Shown: piece after piece, positions 6,634 to 9,312 of the stretch
How positions within the stretch are numbered: the first letter of the stretch is position 1
How the letters are laid out: the number at the start of each line of letters is the position of its first letter
DNA from: Chloroflexota bacterium
GTDB lineage: Bacteria; Chloroflexota; Dehalococcoidia; Tepidiformales; Tepidiformaceae
Assembly: GCA_025350285.1 (NCBI GenBank)
Contig: JANXYE010000324.1
Span: 1-9,312, forward strand
Length of the DNA stretch: 9,312 nt
Reading direction: 5' to 3'
Notes under the pieces: model-generated
What the model was told of the DNA's origin: nothing
What the model saw: only the letters and a program-made list of their open reading frames with translations
Databases searched by the model: none
Program-made: the position numbers and the translations under genes

Positions 6634-6684
6634 ACGGAGCGGTCGCTCAGGCCGCTCGTCGCCGTCTCTCAAAGACCGCTCCGT
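6634..6684. repeat. 11-bp inverted repeat with alternative pairing
   Basis: ACGGAGCGGTC (6634-6644) is perfectly complementary to GACCGCTCCGT (6674-6684), with a 29-nt loop. The right arm is also the start of the longer arm that pairs with 6820-6837, so the two stems exclude each other. Confidence 0.55.
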
Positions 6685-6837
6685 ATCCGTCGCGGCTAGG
6701 ATTGGCGACGTGGGTCTGAGTCGGCGGGCGGCAATCCTAGCCGCGAGTGGCGAACGAGCGGTTCGTTCACGCCCGTGCCACGCCCGACCCCACGCAAGAA
6801 TCTGACGTTCATCCGCCGTGACGGATACGGAGCGGTC
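6674..6837. repeat. Nested inverted repeats, possible MITE-like or structured element
   Basis: Outer arms 6674-6691 and 6820-6837 are 18-nt perfect complements (GACCGCTCCGTATCCGTC on the left). Inner arms 6690-6704 and 6732-6746 are 15-nt perfect complements with a 27-nt loop. A third small stem, CGAAC/GTTCG, lies at 6751-6765. The 164-bp unit could fold as a branched structure. It may be a small non-autonomous mobile element with terminal inverted repeats, or a structured transcript. No clean target-site duplication is visible at its edges. Confidence 0.6.
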
Positions 6838-6910
6838 CGTCTCCAGTGGGCCCGCGGCCGGGCGGCCGAGATGCGGTCGAACGGGGTTCCTTGCCCTTGT
6901 CCAAAAATCT

Positions 6911-6922
6911 GACGCCCGGCCA
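6911..6922 (+). repeat. 12-bp direct repeat, copy 2
   Basis: Exact second copy of GACGCCCGGCCA (first at 6521-6532), located about 45 bp upstream of the operon -10 box. Confidence 0.5.
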
Positions 6923-6967
6923 AGGGCTAACGGCCAATGGCCAACGGCACCGAACCGGACGGCCCCG

Positions 6968-6973
6968 TATACT
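6968..6973 (+). promoter_or_regulatory. -10 box of the DUF177-rpmF-fabD operon
   Basis: TATACT matches the sigma-70-type -10 consensus in five of six positions and would start transcription near 6980, about 25 nt before the DUF177 ATG, leaving room for the SD at 6993-6998. No good -35 hexamer is seen at the expected distance. Confidence 0.5.
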
Positions 6974-7004
6974 GAACCCACCTCTCTCCCGCGAGGTGCG
7001 TCCC

Positions 7005-7505
7005 ATGTTCTTCAACGTCTCTGGCTTGCTCCGCGAGAACACCGGCGCCAGCCGCCGGTTCTCCCTCGAAAACGATCCCCCGGTCCACCGCGGCCACGTC
7101 GAACTCATCCGGATGCCGAAGGGTGTGCTCGTCCGCTGCGACGCCGATGTGGTTGTCGATGATCGCTGTAGCCGTTGCCTCGTGCCGTTCGGCTACCCGG
7201 AGCACATCAGCTTCGAAGAGATCTTTGTGCAGCAGGTGGATCCGTCCAGCGGCGCCCACTTCCCCGCGCCGGATGAGCCGGACCTGTTCTTCATCGCCCT
7301 CGACCACACGATCGACATTACGGAGGCAGTCCGGCAATATACGGAGACGGCTGCAGCGATGCAGCCGCTTTGCCGTCCAGATTGCCCCGGCATTTGTGCC
7401 GAGTGCGGACAGGATTTGAGTATGGCGATGTGCGACTGTCCACGCCGGCCGGTCGATTCTCGCTGGGCTGCCCTCGCCGCCCTCAAGCTTTCCGCCAATG
7501 GGTAA
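7005..7505 (+). CDS. DUF177 (YceD family) protein
   Basis: A 166-aa protein of the DUF177/YceD family, whose genes very commonly precede rpmF. The family is linked to 23S rRNA/large-subunit biogenesis in plants and bacteria, but the molecular role is not firmly known. Seen: CSRCLVPF (55-62), matching the family CxRCLxPF signature, and a C-terminal Cys cluster (Cys123, 127, 131, 134, 143, 145) in PLCRPDCPGICAECGQDL, likely binding zinc. The ATG at 7005 is chosen because GAGGTG (6993-6998) lies 6 nt upstream. The frame stays open to 6846, but that extension would cross the promoter and has no homology. First gene of the operon; the rpmF start follows its stop by 20 bp. Confidence 0.92.
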   Translation: MFFNVSGLLRENTGASRRFSLENDPPVHRGHVELIRMPKGVLVRCDADVVVDDRCSRCLVPFGYPEHISFEEIFVQQVDPSSGAHFPAPDEPDLFFIALDHTIDITEAVRQYTETAAAMQPLCRPDCPGICAECGQDLSMAMCDCPRRPVDSRWAALAALKLSANG

Positions 7506-7512
7506 GCCCATG

Positions 7513-7518
7513 AAGGAG
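7513..7518 (+). promoter_or_regulatory. Strong ribosome binding site of rpmF
   Basis: AAGGAG followed by a 7-nt spacer to the ATG at 7526. It is the best SD in the window, as expected for a highly expressed ribosomal protein, and it fixes the rpmF start. Confidence 0.8.
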
Positions 7519-7525
7519 TCCACTT

Positions 7526-7723
7526 ATGCCACCGCTGCCCAAGCGGAAGTACCCCAAGTCGCGCCAGGGCAAACGGCGCAGCCACCTCGCGATCCAGATG
7601 CCCCACGTCGTCAGTTGCCCTTCCTGCAAGAGCCCCCGGCGGTCGCACCACGCCTGCCCGGTCTGCGGGACGTACCGGAACCGCGAAGTGATCGCGATGC
7701 CGGAACCCGAACTGGACAGCTAG
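7526..7723 (+). CDS. rpmF: 50S ribosomal protein L32 (bL32)
   Basis: A 65-aa bL32, a structural protein of the large ribosomal subunit. Seen: the basic N-terminal PKRKYPKSRQGKRRSHLAI (5-23) and a four-Cys zinc ribbon, CPSC (Cys31, 34) and CPVCG (Cys44, 47), followed by TYRNREVI. It is therefore the zinc-binding (C+) form, not the zinc-free paralogue some bacteria use under zinc limitation. A short acidic tail (MPEPELDS) ends the protein. It lies 20 bp after the DUF177 stop and upstream of fabD, an order well known from bacterial chromosomes. Confidence 0.97.
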   Translation: MPPLPKRKYPKSRQGKRRSHLAIQMPHVVSCPSCKSPRRSHHACPVCGTYRNREVIAMPEPELDS

Positions 7724-7788
7724 CCACGCCCACCTGCGAAGCGCCGCTCATCGCCTTTTCGGACCACGTCCAGAAGGACAGGGCGTTC

Positions 7789-8694
7789 GTGTTCCCCGGC
7801 CAGGGGGCTCAATTCGTAGGCATGGGCAAGGATCTCTACGAACGCTACCCGTCTGCCCGCGAACTCTACGACCGGGCCGATGAGATCCTCGGATTCAAGC
7901 TCAGCCAGATCTGTTTCGAAGGCCCGGAAGACGAACTCAACCAGACCCGAAATACCCAACCGGCTATCGCCGTCACCAGCCTCGCGCTCTTGTGTGTGGC
8001 GACCGAACTGAACCCGGCCCTCCTTGCCCGTCCGGCGTTCGTGGCCGGGCACTCCCTTGGCGAGTACTCGGCCCTTGTCGCCGCCGGCGCCCTCTCGTTC
8101 GACAACGCCATCCGGCTCCTGCGTGCGCGCGGCGAACTGATGCAGCTCGCCGGGCAGCAGAACCCCGGCACGATGGCCGCCGTCCTCGGACTCGATATCG
8201 CCGACTGTGAGGACGCATGTCGTGAAGCCGGCGCGGAGATCTGCAACGTCAACGCCCCTGGCCAGATTGTCATCGGCGGGCGCCGCGAGGCCGTCGTGCG
8301 GGCACTCGATTACGCCAAGGCGCGCGGAGCGGCGAAGGTTATCCCACTGACCGTTAGCGGCGCCTTCCATAGCTCGCTCATGAAGCCCGCCGCCGAAGGT
8401 ATGACGACCCAGATCGCCACGGCGAGCATCCACGACCCGGGCGTGCCCGTCATCGCCAACTGCACCGCCCTCCCTATGAAGGACGCGACGGGCATCCGCA
8501 ACGAACTGATCGACCAGGTGGCCAGCCCCGTGCAGTGGAGCAAGACCATCGATTTCCTCGGCGAGCAGGGCGTCACCACGTTCATCGAGTTCGGGCCTGG
8601 GCGCGTGCTGACGGCCATCATCAAGCGGATGCTACGCAAATCCACCTGTCTGAACGTGAACGACGCTTCGACGGTGTCCGTCCAGCTCTCCTGA
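7789..8694 (+). CDS. fabD: Malonyl-CoA:ACP transacylase
   Basis: FabD transfers malonyl from CoA to acyl carrier protein to feed fatty-acid elongation in the cytosol. Seen, numbered from GTG 7789: PGQGAQ (3-8), nucleophile in GHSLGEY (Ser89), Arg114 in the RARGELMQ block, catalytic His194 in GAFHS, Gln243, and SPVQW (246-250). With this start it is 301 aa, close to the usual 305-315. The start is a problem: the frame is open far upstream through rpmF, but between the rpmF stop and PGQG the only ordinary start codon is this GTG. It has AAGGA (7774-7778) and AGGG (7780-7783) before it, yet it removes the first residues of beta-1 (KDRAF before VFPGQG). A rare ATC start at 7750 is an alternative. 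The enzyme identity is secure; the exact N-terminus is not. Confidence 0.93.
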   Translation: MFPGQGAQFVGMGKDLYERYPSARELYDRADEILGFKLSQICFEGPEDELNQTRNTQPAIAVTSLALLCVATELNPALLARPAFVAGHSLGEYSALVAAGALSFDNAIRLLRARGELMQLAGQQNPGTMAAVLGLDIADCEDACREAGAEICNVNAPGQIVIGGRREAVVRALDYAKARGAAKVIPLTVSGAFHSSLMKPAAEGMTTQIATASIHDPGVPVIANCTALPMKDATGIRNELIDQVASPVQWSKTIDFLGEQGVTTFIEFGPGRVLTAIIKRMLRKSTCLNVNDASTVSVQLS

Positions 8695-8702
8695 CGGGTT
8701 CA

Positions 8703-8744
8703 GCCGGACGGCGCGAGCACCGCCTCTGAGGGCGAGCGTCCGGC
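8703..8744 (+). terminator. Stem-loop after fabD
   Basis: GCCGGACG (8703-8710) pairs with CGTCCGGC (8737-8744), enclosing a smaller CGCC/GGCG stem (8721-8724 and 8731-8734). It starts 9 bp after the fabD stop. Only a mixed CTTCCCCTT follows, so it is a weak or Rho-assisted terminator at best. Confidence 0.45.
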
Positions 8745-8777
8745 GCGGCGACGCTTCCCCTTGTGTGAGGCACTTCA

Positions 8778-8805
8778 CAGACAGCGCACCAGCGATCCAT
8801 ATAAT
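8778..8805 (+). promoter_or_regulatory. Promoter of the methyltransferase gene
   Basis: A perfect TATAAT (8800-8805) with CAGACA (8778-8783, four of six matches to TTGACA) at a 16-bp spacing. Transcription would start near 8812, giving a short leader that contains GGAG (8821-8824). The gene is thus likely independent of the fabD operon. Confidence 0.6.
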
Positions 8806-8832
8806 CAGCGTTACCGGGCTGGAGCCGGCGCA

Positions 8833-9312
8833 ATGAGCGATAGCGGAACCGATGGCTCGCTCGCGGACCGAGCGCTGATGGACGCGCTCGGGGCCGTTTA
8901 CGACCCCGGCTCCGCCCACTTGCTCGACCTCATCGGCGTTTCCCCGGGCTGGGCCTGTCTCGAACTCGGGGCCGGGGCCGGCGGAGTTGCGCGCATGCTT
9001 GCCGCTCGTAGCGCTCCGGGCGGCCGGGTCGTAGCCACTGATCTCGTGGGCCGTTCCAACGAGGCTGGCGCGAACGTGGAATGGTGGGCGCACGACATCC
9101 TGGCCGAGCCGCTCCCGGCCGCCGAGTTCGACTTCGTCCATTGCCGCTTCCTGCTCATGCACCTGCCCGGGCGCCTCGGCGCGCTGGCGAAGATGGCCGA
9201 TGCCGTCCGCCCCGGCGGGTGGCTGCTCCTCGAAGAGAGCGATGGGGCCTCTATCACCCCTGCGCGTGAGGACGCGAATGGCGCGCTCTTCCGCCGCTGC
9301 GATACGGCCCTG
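8833..9312 (+). CDS. Class I SAM-dependent methyltransferase (3' end outside window)
   Basis: The frame is open for 160 codons to the window edge without a stop, so the gene is incomplete here; relatives are usually around 250-280 aa. Seen: motif I ELGAGAGG (44-51) for SAM binding, acidic Asp70 at the end of beta-2, FDFVHCRFLLMHLP (99-112) as motif IV/V, and VRPGGWLLLEE as post-motif. This pattern is typical of small-molecule O/C/N-methyltransferases of the UbiE/Methyltransf type. The ATG at 8833 has GGAG (8821-8824) 8 nt upstream. The acceptor is unknown, and the substrate-recognising C-terminal part is not visible. Confidence 0.88.
   Translation, partial: MSDSGTDGSLADRALMDALGAVYDPGSAHLLDLIGVSPGWACLELGAGAGGVARMLAARSAPGGRVVATDLVGRSNEAGANVEWWAHDILAEPLPAAEFDFVHCRFLLMHLPGRLGALAKMADAVRPGGWLLLEESDGASITPAREDANGALFRRCDTAL

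Larger units (their letters stand above)
6465..7004. other. 540-bp divergent intergenic region without a convincing gene
   Basis: This region lies between the divergent zinc-ribbon and DUF177 genes. It holds the 5' leader and SD of each, a -10 box for the rightward operon, nested inverted repeats (6634-6837) and a 12-bp direct repeat. Open frames crossing it on either strand have no recognisable motif, run through the palindromic arms and lack SDs. A TTCGAAT stretch near 6559 resembles a tRNA T-loop, but the flanking 5-base stems do not pair, so no tRNA is called. Confidence 0.7.

Noticed and set aside
6448..6981. 177-codon minus-strand open frame in the divergent intergenic region
   Set aside because: It runs through palindromic arms, overlaps the zinc-ribbon start, lacks an SD and has low-complexity Arg-rich content.
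7498..7788. 97-codon N-terminal extension of fabD through rpmF
   Set aside because: It overlaps all of rpmF in another frame, is Pro/Arg-rich and has no FabD homology before DRAFVFPGQG.

Overview
The window is GC-rich, bacterial and gene-dense. It has the look of an environmental or thermophilic Chloroflexota-type genome. That placement is an inference from the C4 zinc-ribbon coiled-coil gene, the DUF177-L32-fabD order and the L32 sequence; no marker here proves it.

Region by region: (a) 1-2889, plus strand: an SDR oxidoreductase and a class III (CaiB/BaiF) CoA-transferase, both typical of acyl-CoA metabolism. Between them lies an AT-richer stretch (about 933-1587) with a small three-helix membrane protein whose layout recalls the PycTM/SLATT class of defence effectors. 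(b) 3025-6464, minus strand, read right to left: a CT398-like coiled-coil/C4 zinc-ribbon protein; only 4 bp later a full-length large serine recombinase homologue that lacks most of the family's catalytic residues; then a two-helix membrane protein with a degenerate GGDEF domain; then a small two-helix membrane protein. (c) 6465-7004, 540 bp without a convincing gene, holding nested perfect inverted repeats and repeated motifs. (d) 7005-8694, plus strand: a housekeeping operon of DUF177/YceD, ribosomal protein L32 and malonyl-CoA:ACP transacylase (FabD). (e) 8833-9312, plus strand: a SAM-dependent methyltransferase with its own promoter and SD, cut by the window edge.

The DUF177-rpmF-fabD block links ribosome biogenesis to fatty-acid synthesis as in many bacteria, but the usual plsX and fabH between rpmF and fabD are missing. 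The minus-strand block is the most unusual part. Two of its proteins (recombinase-like and GGDEF-like) keep their fold signatures and full reading frames but have lost the residues needed for catalysis, which suggests retained non-enzymatic roles. No CRISPR array, tRNA, rRNA or intact insertion sequence was found.
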